Of a stretch of DNA of 64,000 nucleotides, positions 53,681 to 62,452 are shown piece by piece; position 1 is the stretch's first letter; each line of letters opens with the position of its first letter. The position numbers were made by a program, and so were the translations under genes. Under the pieces are notes generated by a model. The model was not told the origin of the DNA, did no database searches, and was given only the letters and a program-made list of their open reading frames with translations. Where the stretch lies: assembly GCA_022822785.1 (NCBI GenBank), contig JAJEAL010000048.1, forward strand, positions 16,948-80,947, given 5' to 3'. This DNA is from Candidatus Poribacteria bacterium (GTDB taxonomy: Bacteria > Poribacteria > WGA-4E > PCPOR2b).

Positions 53681-55090
53681 TTACTGGATGAGACGGTTCC
53701 GAAAGGGCACCTCCGTCCCTGGCATGATATAATGTTGCCCGTTTGTGGCGGCAGGCACACGTCGTTGGAACTCTTCCGGCGCGCCCTGACCAGCGTTTGC
53801 AGGACGCACAGAAGCCCTCCCGATGGCATAGACCTGCGCGTCAGCATGACGGCAGACTTCAATCGCTCTCGCAAAGGTATAGTCTGTCTCTGGTCCACTG
53901 CTAGAGGGTTCATCAGTAACGATAAAAAGTACGAGTTTCCGATCTTCAGGTGTATGGAGCTTGGGCACTGCTTCCATAATTGCGTCTAGCAGGTGCTCAT
54001 CGCCGGTCCGTGGTCTTTGAAATAGCTTCTTGACCTGATCGGCATTCAGCGGCGGTTTGGTTGTAATAATCGAACTTTCGCCTCCACCCAACCGTGCCCA
54101 GAACCGGATAACCCCAAATCGGTAATCTAGCCCTTCGGCATCCAGAATGTTGACTAATATATCCACCCCTGTGCAGATCTCGTCCACCTTATCGTCCATG
54201 CTCAAACTAGAGTCGTAGACAAACACGATATCGGCCGGTCGTTTCACGGTATCAGCAATATGTTGCGCGATGCGCCTAAAGATCCCGTCAATCTTGAGTA
54301 TAGATTTGTCTATCAGGGGTGCACGACTAACCTTACGCTGATATTTATCAATCGCATACCATTTGCCCCCGGTGTAATCGGCTAATTGTACCTGTATCTC
54401 TTCACCGATACCGATGATGTTGATGCGAATCTTGTCTCGCTTACACAGGTCTAGAATCTTCCCCACAACCTGATTCTGTTCGGATCCCCCGCCCCAAGAC
54501 GTTTTCAGTTTTGAATTTGTCACAACAATGAGATGTTTTTCGGCATCTGACCGAAATTGTAGCTCTTCAAGTCCTTCTATAATCGCGTCTAGCCCGTGTC
54601 CTGCGGTACGCCCCTTAAACTTGGGTGGAGGCACATTGCGAAAGTTATCTTCCATCTCAATCAGGCCGGTTTGCAATGGTTTGACTGTGATTCGTGATGT
54701 CTTACCCGCATTCTGAAACCAAACGAGTCCTAATTGATAATCAATCACCGACGCTTCAAAGGTGGTCACTATATCAACGACCCGTGCCTCAATCGTGCTG
54801 CCGGGTTCCTTCATCCCCAAGCTTCCATCAACAACAAGAACTAAATCGACCATCTGATTCGCGCTCTGCCGCCCTGCACGCTGAGCAATCTCAACGAGGC
54901 TCTTTCCAACATCGACCGTTACCTCATCTTTTTTCTTTATTTCCTCTGGATTAATCATCAAACCTCTTCTTCGACGGGGAGGCTGCACTTGCGCGCTTGT
55001 GATCAGCTCTACCCCATCAAGGCAGATCCAAGCTACCAGTACTATCAGCGCAATGCGCCACTTCCAGACCGGATATTTAGGTAATTTCAT
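53681..55090 (-). CDS. exported protein with two von Willebrand A domains
   Basis: 469 residues. A signal peptide (ALIVLVAWICLDGVELIT) precedes an Arg-rich segment (PPRRRRG). vWA domain 1 (about 80-245) starts LVLVVDGSLGM, a non-standard MIDAS (DGSLG in place of DxSxS). vWA domain 2 (about 285-455) has the standard DSSLSMDD and later VLFIVTDEPSSSG. Such proteins bind ligands through a metal ion and form complexes. GGAGGG precedes the ATG. A partial copy of the conserved block (GTGTATCTTA) lies about 45 nt upstream. It is the first gene of the minus-strand cluster. Confidence 0.85.
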   Translation of the reverse strand: MKLPKYPVWKWRIALIVLVAWICLDGVELITSAQVQPPRRRRGLMINPEEIKKKDEVTVDVGKSLVEIAQRAGRQSANQMVDLVLVVDGSLGMKEPGSTIEARVVDIVTTFEASVIDYQLGLVWFQNAGKTSRITVKPLQTGLIEMEDNFRNVPPPKFKGRTAGHGLDAIIEGLEELQFRSDAEKHLIVVTNSKLKTSWGGGSEQNQVVGKILDLCKRDKIRINIIGIGEEIQVQLADYTGGKWYAIDKYQRKVSRAPLIDKSILKIDGIFRRIAQHIADTVKRPADIVFVYDSSLSMDDKVDEICTGVDILVNILDAEGLDYRFGVIRFWARLGGGESSIITTKPPLNADQVKKLFQRPRTGDEHLLDAIMEAVPKLHTPEDRKLVLFIVTDEPSSSGPETDYTFARAIEVCRHADAQVYAIGRASVRPANAGQGAPEEFQRRVPAATNGQHYIMPGTEVPFRNRLIQ

Positions 55091-55215
55091 TGATTCCCTC
55101 CATATCTGTGTGGTAACACGTGAAACACCAACTTTTAAGATACACCCAGCGGGTATTTTGGAGGACCGTGATCAGCTCATCAAGTTTTCCATAGCACGAA
55201 ACTCGGAAATAGGGC

Positions 55216-55243
55216 TTGTTTTGTCCCCCTAATGTGCTATAAT
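55216..55243 (+). promoter_or_regulatory. candidate promoter of the helicase-associated-domain gene
   Basis: TTGTTT (55216-55221) and a perfect TATAAT (55238-55243) 16 nt apart, 43 nt before the ATG. Confidence 0.45.
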
Positions 55244-55286
55244 TTACTTTTCACTCTATCTCTGATTAGGAGTGTCTGAATACAGG

Positions 55287-56846
55287 ATGAATTACAGGGA
55301 CTTCCTTAAAAACGCCTCCAAAGTATATTGTCAACGGATCGCACGTCGGCTGGGATTAACTGATCGACTGACTGCATCACAGCTGCGTCAGCAGATTGTT
55401 GAGATATTTCTTGATCCGGTATCCTTGAAGAAGGCGGTAGCACGCCTAGACTCTTACGAGCGTTTAGTGCTGATAATCCTTACCTTCTCCTGCGGTGATA
55501 CGGGGGTCCCGTTTCCCCTATTCAATCGAAAAATCAATCAAATGAGCCGTGGTTGGCCTAGCAGAGGTAGCGAAGTTCTGCACACACTTGCCGAATCGGG
55601 GTTTATCTTTTCGGTTGCACAAGGCAGTATACACTACCACTACATCGTCCCAGCTGACCTGCGTTTGCTGCTAGAACAAATCTTCGCAAAGGATATAAAC
55701 AAAGCCTTAAAATCCCGCAAACAGTCTCCAAAAAATGTTCGCGACGACGGTTTTGCACTGGCTCGAGATGTTTTTTCGTTCCTCTGCTTTGCTTCCCAAT
55801 ATGGAATACAGCAGACACAGCAAGGCAGCATCTACAAACGCATACAGAAAGGTCTTCTCAGACGTTTTGAAGCCCCGGACGATACACCAAAGGTCTATGA
55901 TAAGATTAACCCAATAGTAGGGAACTCAGATCGCCTAGCCTTTATCTTCCATTTTTGTCGGCACCGGAAGCTCGTTTATCCAAACGATTCCAAGCTACTA
56001 TGTAGTGAAGCCGGGCGGGCCTGGATTCAAAAAACTGATTCGGAAAAACTGGTGGACATGTACCGTTACTGGCTGATACACGGCCTGATGAAAGAACCGC
56101 CGGTGTCAATCGCGCTATCCCTTGTCCGCACGCTCCCATCGGATCGATGGGTACTGCTGTCCTCCATTCAAGAACAGGTCTCCAAATTCTCAGTGAGTAC
56201 CACATGGATGCAAACGCTCTACTCCCAGCTTGAACGTGCCTTTGTTAATTACTTGACCTATATGGGAGGAATTGGGTTTGCCCATCTAGGAGACGATGTT
56301 GCGATTCGGGTAACCGATCTCGGCAAGCACCTTTTCTATGGCGCACCGATTGAGAGTTACGAATTCGAGTCGTCCTTCATTATTCAGCCCAATCACGAAG
56401 TACTTGCCTCGAGCTATCTAGCCCCCGAACTCCGTTGGAAGCTCAACCATATTGCGGAGCTTCACCAAGCGGATCAGATGTCCACCTACAAATTCTCCGT
56501 CGAATCAATCTACAAAGGTTTGCGATCGGGACTGTGCCTTGATGAAATTTTAGTGTTTTTGAACACGCATTCCAAAACGGGTATCCCACAGAATGTTGAG
56601 ATCTCAATCAAGGATTGGGCGGAACGGTACGGCCAGACTTACTTAATGGATGTCATGCTGCTACGATGCAAAAACGCACGTATCGCACAAGAAATCAGAG
56701 CCTCCAAACAGATGGGGAGGTATATTCTCGGCGAGATTTCCCCAACGGATTTCGTGGTATCACGTCAGTACGCTCAGACACTCCTTGCACTGCTGGAAAA
56801 ACAGAACTATATGCCGTTGCCAGAGGTCGTTACATTTAGTCAATGA
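55287..56846 (+). CDS. helicase-associated domain protein (XPB/Ssl2-like C-terminal domain), no motor
   Basis: 519 residues, soluble. The C-terminal part (about 355-440) matches the Helicase_C_3 family: FIIQPNHEVLASSYL, LHQADQMSTYKFSVESIYKGL, GLCLDEILVFLNTHSKTGIPQN. The N-terminal region has winged-helix-like segments (TASQLRQQIVEIFLDPVSLK). These proteins are usually neighbours or parts of XPB-type helicases, but no helicase gene lies nearby. The ATG at 55287 is preferred; a GTG at 55272 overlaps the ribosome site. The MFS gene follows with overlap. Confidence 0.75.
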   Translation: MNYRDFLKNASKVYCQRIARRLGLTDRLTASQLRQQIVEIFLDPVSLKKAVARLDSYERLVLIILTFSCGDTGVPFPLFNRKINQMSRGWPSRGSEVLHTLAESGFIFSVAQGSIHYHYIVPADLRLLLEQIFAKDINKALKSRKQSPKNVRDDGFALARDVFSFLCFASQYGIQQTQQGSIYKRIQKGLLRRFEAPDDTPKVYDKINPIVGNSDRLAFIFHFCRHRKLVYPNDSKLLCSEAGRAWIQKTDSEKLVDMYRYWLIHGLMKEPPVSIALSLVRTLPSDRWVLLSSIQEQVSKFSVSTTWMQTLYSQLERAFVNYLTYMGGIGFAHLGDDVAIRVTDLGKHLFYGAPIESYEFESSFIIQPNHEVLASSYLAPELRWKLNHIAELHQADQMSTYKFSVESIYKGLRSGLCLDEILVFLNTHSKTGIPQNVEISIKDWAERYGQTYLMDVMLLRCKNARIAQEIRASKQMGRYILGEISPTDFVVSRQYAQTLLALLEKQNYMPLPEVVTFSQ

Positions 56847-56857
56847 GGAAACGCGTT

Positions 56858-58156
56858 ATGCCTAAAAACAGCATTATCAGCAATGCTAAAAGGTTAGTGT
56901 CTGGCAACATCATGATTTTTTCGATCACCGGGCTGCTAGGCAACTTCGCCCGTGCGATGGTTTTTCCTTACGCCTCGCTATATGTCCTCGCCCTCGGTGG
57001 AAACGCCAAAACCATAGGCTGGGTGAACTTTCTCAGGCCACTGGCAGGCTTGATTGTATTCCCTATCGCCGGCTACCTCACCGACCGCGCTAGTCGAGTC
57101 AAACTTATCGTTCTAGGCAATTATCTCTCTGTCGTCTTTGTCCTGATATATGTCCTTGCGTTCAACTGGCAAGTCATTGCTATCGCTTCGTTGTTGAGTG
57201 GTGTGGTGGTTCTGGGATTTCCGCCCCGGTCAGCCCTGATTGCCGACTCGCTGTCTCCAGAAGACCGAGGCCGAGGTATGGCAACAATGAACACCATTTC
57301 CAGCGGTCTCTCCATCTTTGCGCCCTACATTGCTGGTCTCGTTGTAGAGTTTTCCGGTTCCAATACCGGTGTCCGGACGCTGTACGGAGCGATGCTAGTG
57401 TTGTATCTAGCTTCCGCGATTATACATGCGCGCTGTCTCAAAGAATCCACACCCCAACGTCATGCCCACCTGACCCTTTCCTCTCTCCCCGGCTTGCTAA
57501 CCGAAGCATACAGTGGAATGCCCACATTGTTGCGAGGGTTGCCCACCTCCCTGAAGGCACTCGCAGGGGTCATTATCCTCAGCTTTATGGCGAACGGTGT
57601 GGCGAGTCCTTTCTGGGTGGTCTACGCTATAGAGCAAATCGACTTACCTTCATCGCAGTGGGGATTGATTCTGCTTTGCGAGACAGCTTTGCGACTCATG
57701 ATACTTATCCCCGCCGGGGTTGTGGTTGATCGTTGGGGCAGGACGACCTCACTATTGGTAGCCTTGCTCCTTTCGACTGTGGCAATGCCACTTTTCATCC
57801 TTGCGAAAAGTTTCATCGCTGTTCTTCTGATACGGTTGGTGATTGCGGTGGCATCTGCCATTACTATCCCCGCGTGTAGTGCCTTGATGGCAGACATTGC
57901 GCCACGAGAAATTCGCGGGCAGGTGATGGCAGCCCTAGGACAAGGCGGCGTTATGATTGGTGCCGCAGGGGGTGGAACCGGTGGACCGGGCACCGGCTTT
58001 ATCATTACCCTGCCTTTAATGATATCATCGCTGGCGGGAGGCTATCTCTACGCTCAAAAACCTACCTATCCTTGGTTTTTCGTCCTTATCGCTTCGACGT
58101 TTGCGACCATCTTGACCATGCTTTTCATCCGTGACCCGAAGCGGGCAGAGGTATAA
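56858..58156 (+). CDS. MFS transporter
   Basis: About 432 residues with 11-12 membrane helices. The loop 2-3 signature is GYLTDRASRVKLIVLG, and the second half has GVVVDRWGRTTSLLVA. It is likely a drug- or metabolite-exporting major facilitator. ATG at 56858 has GAGGAA 9 nt upstream; an ATG at 56843 overlaps the stop of the previous gene. Both choices mean tight coupling to the helicase-associated gene. Substrate unknown. Confidence 0.88.
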   Translation: MPKNSIISNAKRLVSGNIMIFSITGLLGNFARAMVFPYASLYVLALGGNAKTIGWVNFLRPLAGLIVFPIAGYLTDRASRVKLIVLGNYLSVVFVLIYVLAFNWQVIAIASLLSGVVVLGFPPRSALIADSLSPEDRGRGMATMNTISSGLSIFAPYIAGLVVEFSGSNTGVRTLYGAMLVLYLASAIIHARCLKESTPQRHAHLTLSSLPGLLTEAYSGMPTLLRGLPTSLKALAGVIILSFMANGVASPFWVVYAIEQIDLPSSQWGLILLCETALRLMILIPAGVVVDRWGRTTSLLVALLLSTVAMPLFILAKSFIAVLLIRLVIAVASAITIPACSALMADIAPREIRGQVMAALGQGGVMIGAAGGGTGGPGTGFIITLPLMISSLAGGYLYAQKPTYPWFFVLIASTFATILTMLFIRDPKRAEV

Positions 58157-58233
58157 GCAGAAATATTCGCCATAGCTGTTCGACGGACCGCTGTGAGGGC
58201 TGCAGCCATTGTTAAATCAAGGCGCAGCAGCGT

Positions 58234-59010
58234 TTAGGCTTCGCCGCCCAATTCAACTTCCGGAATCCCTTCCATCATGCTTTGAATCCGCGGCCGATTA
58301 CTGTTGACAAACGCCGCATTCGGTTTCAGCGCGTATGGCGACCATCGCCGTAACGAAGCGATGTGTGCCTCAGTTGTCGGTTTGGCAGCAAATTTCAGGG
58401 CAATATAGCGACGACCCGCCCACCCCCCGAACATCCCGTGCCACAAACAGTGATTAAAGAACACCACATCGCCCGGCTGCGCTTCGAGCGGAAAGCAGGG
58501 TAATTCTGCCCCGGAAATCCCGAAAGTCGTTGGGCTCGAATCCGGTTTCTGGGCGATTAGTGGCTGAAGATCTGTGTGAAGCGGCAACCGATGTGAACCG
58601 GGAATAATCCGCAGACAACCCCGTTCTTTTGTCACGGGATCGAGGTAGATCATTACCTTAATTCGCAGGTAATCAACTTCCGCCAGGCCTTGCCGATCCG
58701 CATGCCATCGGTGTTCGCTGTGGGTGGTCAGGTTGCCCTCGGAACCGGACCAAATAAACTCGCCCGGCATCAACTGTTCAATGACCTTATAGACGCGATC
58801 GCTCTCAACAAGTTGTGTGAAAAAGGAACTGTGCTCAACGATCGTTGTCGTACTCTGTTCCTCCCCAGTGAAGGGTTTACCGCCGCGTTCTTCAGTCAGC
58901 ACTGCGTCAAACTCATGCATAATCTCGCTCATCTCGTCGGGCGAGAAGTATTGCCGCATAAAGAGAAAACCGAAAGTCTCAAAATACGATTCCTGTTCCG
59001 CTGTTAGCAT
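58234..59010 (-). CDS. phytanoyl-CoA dioxygenase (PhyH) family protein, copy 4
   Basis: 258 residues. Iron ligands: EHRWHADRQGLAEVDYLR (His, Asp) and FFNHCLWHGMFGGWAGRRYIAL (distal His, Arg). CLRIIPGSHRLPLH is PhyH-typical. The start at 59010 (MLTAEQESYFETFGF) has AAGGGGG 5 nt upstream. It lies 85 nt downstream of the DgoD-like gene on the same strand, so it may act in the same sugar-acid pathway; that is inference. Confidence 0.88.
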   Translation of the reverse strand: MLTAEQESYFETFGFLFMRQYFSPDEMSEIMHEFDAVLTEERGGKPFTGEEQSTTTIVEHSSFFTQLVESDRVYKVIEQLMPGEFIWSGSEGNLTTHSEHRWHADRQGLAEVDYLRIKVMIYLDPVTKERGCLRIIPGSHRLPLHTDLQPLIAQKPDSSPTTFGISGAELPCFPLEAQPGDVVFFNHCLWHGMFGGWAGRRYIALKFAAKPTTEAHIASLRRWSPYALKPNAAFVNSNRPRIQSMMEGIPEVELGGEA

Positions 59011-59095
59011 TACGGCCCCCTTAGTTTCAGTTACACTGTCGTTTCCACATAAGCATTCAAGGTTCAGAAGTTCATCCAATGAGTAAACGTACAAA

Positions 59096-60199
59096 CTACC
59101 AATCGACCACTGACCCATCATCTGGATCATAGGTCTGAGGGTTCTGCCAATCGTGGTCAATCTTGTCCTCTAGTGCATCTTCATCAAGCTCAATCCCCAA
59201 ACCGGGACCGGTCGGCAACTCCACGAAGCCGTCTTTGAAAACAAACGGGTTTTTGAGGTAACCTTCTCCTAACGTTGTGTGCTCTTGCGCGAGGAAGTTG
59301 GGGATCGACGCGTCCAACTGAATGCACGCCGCAAGCGAAATGGGTCCTAACGGATTGTGAGGTGCGATGCCGGCATAGTATGCCTCCGCCATACCTGCGA
59401 TGGTTCGGACCTCGCTGATTCCGCCCGCATGACATAGGTCCGGTTGGAGGATAGAAGCAGCGCCCTTCTCCAATATTTCACGGAAACCCCACTTGGTGAA
59501 AATCCGCTCTCCGGTAGCAATGGGCAGATGGGTGCCGCGTGCAATCTCCGCCATCACGTCCACGTTTTGGCACTGGCACGGTTCCTCGACGAACATTGGC
59601 TGGTAAGGCTCTAGCGCATGAATCAACAGTTTCGCTGTCTGCGGACTGATTGCGCCGTGGAAATCAATGCCAATATCCACGTCAGGGCCAGCGGCTTCGC
59701 GCAACGCAGCAAATCGTTCAGCAGCACGGTCTACAAACCCTTTCGATTCGATTAGCCGGGCGGGTCTGCCCCCGGCGACCCCCGTCTTAAACGCGGTGAA
59801 CCCTTTATCAATCCACTCTTTGATAGTGTCCGGGTCGCCACCACCCTTGTATAGACGGATGCGGTCGCGTGTTGGCCCACCCAACAACTGATACACGGGA
59901 ACACCAAGTGATTTCCCGGCAAGATCCCAGAGCGCTTGATCGACACCACTCAATGCACTGGTCATGATGGGACCCCCGCGATAGAAGGCGTGTCGATACA
60001 TTGCCTGCCAGTGGTGGACAACCCGCCGTGGATCTTCTCCAATCAGATAGGGTGCGAGCTCGTCAACAGCCTGTGCACAGGTTTTTGCGCGTCCTTCGAG
60101 GATTGGCTCACCCAGCCCGACTAGCCCTTCGTCGGTGTGAATTTTCAGAAAGAGCCAACGGGGTTTAACCAGAAACGTCTCAACTTTTGTGATTTTCAT
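59096..60199 (-). CDS. mandelate racemase/enolase superfamily, galactonate dehydratase-like
   Basis: 367 residues close to DgoD: MKITKVETFLVKPRWLFLKI, GLGEPILEGRAKTCAQAV, FYRGGPIMTSALSGVDQALWD. Metal ligands are Asp in GIDFHG, Glu in FVEEPC and Glu in ATGERIF; the catalytic His pair is in DFHG and APHNPLGP. It dehydrates an aldonic acid such as D-galactonate. AAAGGAG precedes the ATG. No kinase or aldolase partner is adjacent, so the exact substrate is uncertain. Confidence 0.9.
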   Translation of the reverse strand: MKITKVETFLVKPRWLFLKIHTDEGLVGLGEPILEGRAKTCAQAVDELAPYLIGEDPRRVVHHWQAMYRHAFYRGGPIMTSALSGVDQALWDLAGKSLGVPVYQLLGGPTRDRIRLYKGGGDPDTIKEWIDKGFTAFKTGVAGGRPARLIESKGFVDRAAERFAALREAAGPDVDIGIDFHGAISPQTAKLLIHALEPYQPMFVEEPCQCQNVDVMAEIARGTHLPIATGERIFTKWGFREILEKGAASILQPDLCHAGGISEVRTIAGMAEAYYAGIAPHNPLGPISLAACIQLDASIPNFLAQEHTTLGEGYLKNPFVFKDGFVELPTGPGLGIELDEDALEDKIDHDWQNPQTYDPDDGSVVDW

Positions 60200-60233
60200 C
60201 CAACAATTCTCCTTTAAAATGTTTAGGGTAAAC

Positions 60234-60358
60234 TATGGTAGATTTTAGAATTACTTAAACACTATGAAGGAGCGAGGCCAGGACGTTGTGCGCGGAGTTA
60301 CGACACACGGCTTGCCCCTACTACTTTTAATGTTTACTTATTTTTCTAATTCACCATA
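60234..60358. mobile_element. IS630-related MITE, intact 125-bp copy
   Basis: TATGGTAGATTTTAGAATTA at the left and, reverse-complemented, TATGGTGAATTAGAAAAATA at the right: about 30-bp inverted ends bracketing a short unrelated interior. It sits in the gap between the DgoD-like and TatD genes; the 60200-60412 gap holds nothing else. Confidence 0.7.
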
Positions 60359-60412
60359 AATCGACGACAACATCAAGGTGTCAAAAAGCGGATACGAAGC
60401 AGTGAGTTAAAT

Positions 60413-61177
60413 TTACGATGCGATAAACAGATTTTCAAAATTTTGTGTCGTTATCTCACCGATTTCTTCTAGCGAAACGCTGCGCAGCTCGGCAATCTTT
60501 TCTGCTATCGCACGAACATACGCCGGTTCGTTGCGCTTTCCACGCCGAAATTGTGGTGCTAACCACGGACAATCGGTTTCCACTAGCAACGCGTCAGCAG
60601 GAACTTTCCGCGCGACCTCCTGCAAAGCGTCTGATTTGCGGTAGGTCACCGGCCCACCGATACCGACGTAAAACCCGAGTGCGAGGCTCTGACGCATGAT
60701 TTCAATATCACCCGAAAAACAGTGCATCACTCCACGGATCCGACCGCGTCGCGCCTGCAAAATTGGGACGATGTCGTGATATGCTTCACGGTTGTGGATA
60801 ACAATTGGAAGATCCAGCTCCTCCGCCAAATCCAATTGACGTTCAAACGCCTCCTTCTGAATTGGACGGGGTGAGAGGTCACGATAATAATCGAGGCCCA
60901 TCTCGCCAAGTGCCACCACTTTTGGATGGGAGGCAAGGTCACGAAAGCTATGCACAGCTTCGTCCTCCCAATTTTTCGCATCGTGTGGATGCATACCAAC
61001 GGTTGCGTAAATGTAATCATATTTTTCCGCAAGCACAACCGCTCCACGGCTGGTGTCCAGATCAAATCCGATGACCAGAATTGCGTGCACCCCAGCCGCT
61101 TGCGCCCTGTCTAAAACAGCTTCCCGATCCGAATCAAATCTGTCTAATTGAATGTGTGCGTGTGAATCTATGAGCAT
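60413..61177 (-). CDS. TatD family metal-dependent hydrolase (DNase)
   Basis: 254 residues. Metal ligands: LIDSHAHIQLDRF (HxH), ALGEMGLDYYRD (Glu), IVIHNREAYHD (His), VMHCFSGD (His) and LLVETDCPWLAPQ (Asp). TatD proteins are 3'-5' exonucleases or D-aminoacyl-related hydrolases; they act in the cytoplasm. The start at 61177 gives the family N-terminus; an ATG at 61204 is also in frame. It is monocistronic. Confidence 0.93.
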   Translation of the reverse strand: MLIDSHAHIQLDRFDSDREAVLDRAQAAGVHAILVIGFDLDTSRGAVVLAEKYDYIYATVGMHPHDAKNWEDEAVHSFRDLASHPKVVALGEMGLDYYRDLSPRPIQKEAFERQLDLAEELDLPIVIHNREAYHDIVPILQARRGRIRGVMHCFSGDIEIMRQSLALGFYVGIGGPVTYRKSDALQEVARKVPADALLVETDCPWLAPQFRRGKRNEPAYVRAIAEKIAELRSVSLEEIGEITTQNFENLFIAS

Positions 61178-61236
61178 AATTGGCTGTGCAATCTCCCGAT
61201 TCATCGAGAGGGGACGACATATGTGTTGTATTGAGG

Positions 61237-61264
61237 GTGTTAGTTATCCACAATCGGCTAACAC
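61237..61264. repeat. inverted repeat enclosing a DnaA-box-like sequence
   Basis: GTGTTAG (61237-61243) and CTAACAC (61258-61264) flank TTATCCACA (61244-61252), which matches the DnaA consensus. It is single, so not an origin. The surrounding 61205-61440 spacer shows no gene. Confidence 0.3.
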
Positions 61265-61440
61265 AATCTAACACTTTTTGCGAAATGGGTGTCAATTTTG
61301 GACGATCGACCGCTGTAGGCGCGAGTTACAGCGCACCGGAAATTCCGATCTATCAAGAGTGCACGTCCAAAATACCATCGGAAGCAGCTTTGACTACTAG
61401 CAACCTGCACGACCTTAATCTAGATACAAGGTTTAGCTCA

Positions 61441-62313
61441 TCACTTCACTTTTTCCGCTGTAAATTGGACTGCCAAGACTTGCACAATCTTTTCGGCGTG
61501 CCGACGGTTTTCCCGATCGTTGAACGCTTGTGCTGCCTCCGCTGCATGATACCGATTCCCGGCATAGTAACGGTAAAACAGAAAAAAGAACGAAAGCAGC
61601 GCATCATCGTAGTCCCGATCAATTGCGGCGTCGAGGGTAACGTAACCAAGGGTCCCATTGAGAAGTAGGGCATTCAACCCGTTTTTCCAATCTCCAGCGT
61701 AAGTCTGCCCCAACCCCGGCAAAAAGGTGGAGAGTACTTGTGCAGTCCCGTCCGATTTCTGTGGCAGATTGAGCCCTTCCGCAAAAAGTGAATCAATCTT
61801 CGCAGCGGTCCCCGCCGCGCCGGGCATCCTATCGAAATACGTCTGAAACACCGATCGCGCTTCCCTCCATTTGAACTGATACAGGTAAGCAATCCCCCGC
61901 AAGAAACGAGCGCGTTGACGTAATCGTGTCGATTGACTCTGGATATCAACCTTAATAAGTTCAACCAGTGCGAGGTTATAGGCAGCACCGGCAATCAGCG
62001 TCACAGCGAGCTCAACGCGTCTTTCCGCCTGCAATTCAGCGTCCGTTGTGTGTTGGACCGCCACGGTTATCGCTCCAACCGCCTCCGTCCACCGGCTCTG
62101 GGCACGGTACGCCAAACCAATTTTGAACTGTACTTCATCCAACCGTGGATGGCCGGAATTAAAGAACAGAAACCGCTTATACTCCGTAATTGCCGCATCA
62201 TAGTTTTCCCGCGCAAAGAGATAATCACCGAGGTCAACGGCAGGATCAGCTGCGGAGACAGCAGCAACGGTGAAACACAGAAGCATAACTGTTAGCACAG
62301 TAAAACGACTCAT
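61441..62313 (-). CDS. exported TPR membrane protein, unknown
   Basis: About 290 residues. Signal peptide (RFTVLTVMLLCFTVAAVSA), then TPR-like helices (DYLFARENYDAAITEYKRFL, FKIGLAYRAQSRWTEAVGAI) to about residue 175. The C-terminal part has two hydrophobic stretches (LSTFLPGLGQTYAGDWKNGL, ALLSFFFLFYRYYAG), the first with the PGLGQ signature of small bacterial membrane proteins. Probably envelope-located; function unknown. The ATG at 62313 and one 15 nt upstream are both possible. Confidence 0.75.
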   Translation of the reverse strand: MSRFTVLTVMLLCFTVAAVSAADPAVDLGDYLFARENYDAAITEYKRFLFFNSGHPRLDEVQFKIGLAYRAQSRWTEAVGAITVAVQHTTDAELQAERRVELAVTLIAGAAYNLALVELIKVDIQSQSTRLRQRARFLRGIAYLYQFKWREARSVFQTYFDRMPGAAGTAAKIDSLFAEGLNLPQKSDGTAQVLSTFLPGLGQTYAGDWKNGLNALLLNGTLGYVTLDAAIDRDYDDALLSFFFLFYRYYAGNRYHAAEAAQAFNDRENRRHAEKIVQVLAVQFTAEKVK

Positions 62314-62375
62314 CAACGAATCCCCCATCCCTCCTAGGAAATCATGTTATCAAATCGTGATGTCAGATGCAAGCA

Positions 62376-62410
62376 ATAAAAAAGGGGCGAGCATTTTCAG
62401 CCTCGCCCCT
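62376..62410 (-). terminator. intrinsic terminator after the LamG-like gene
   Basis: On the minus strand AGGGGCGAG and CTCGCCCCT arms around a GCTGAAAATG-type loop, followed by a T-run. It ends transcription of the gene at 62453-63289. Confidence 0.85.
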
Positions 62411-62452
62411 CTTAAAACTGTTACAGATGTGCGATACACACATCACATTTTT

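Noticed and set aside
61244..61252. DnaA box as evidence for a replication origin
   Set aside because: It is a single box, with no cluster, AT-rich unwinding region or dnaA/dnaN genes nearby.
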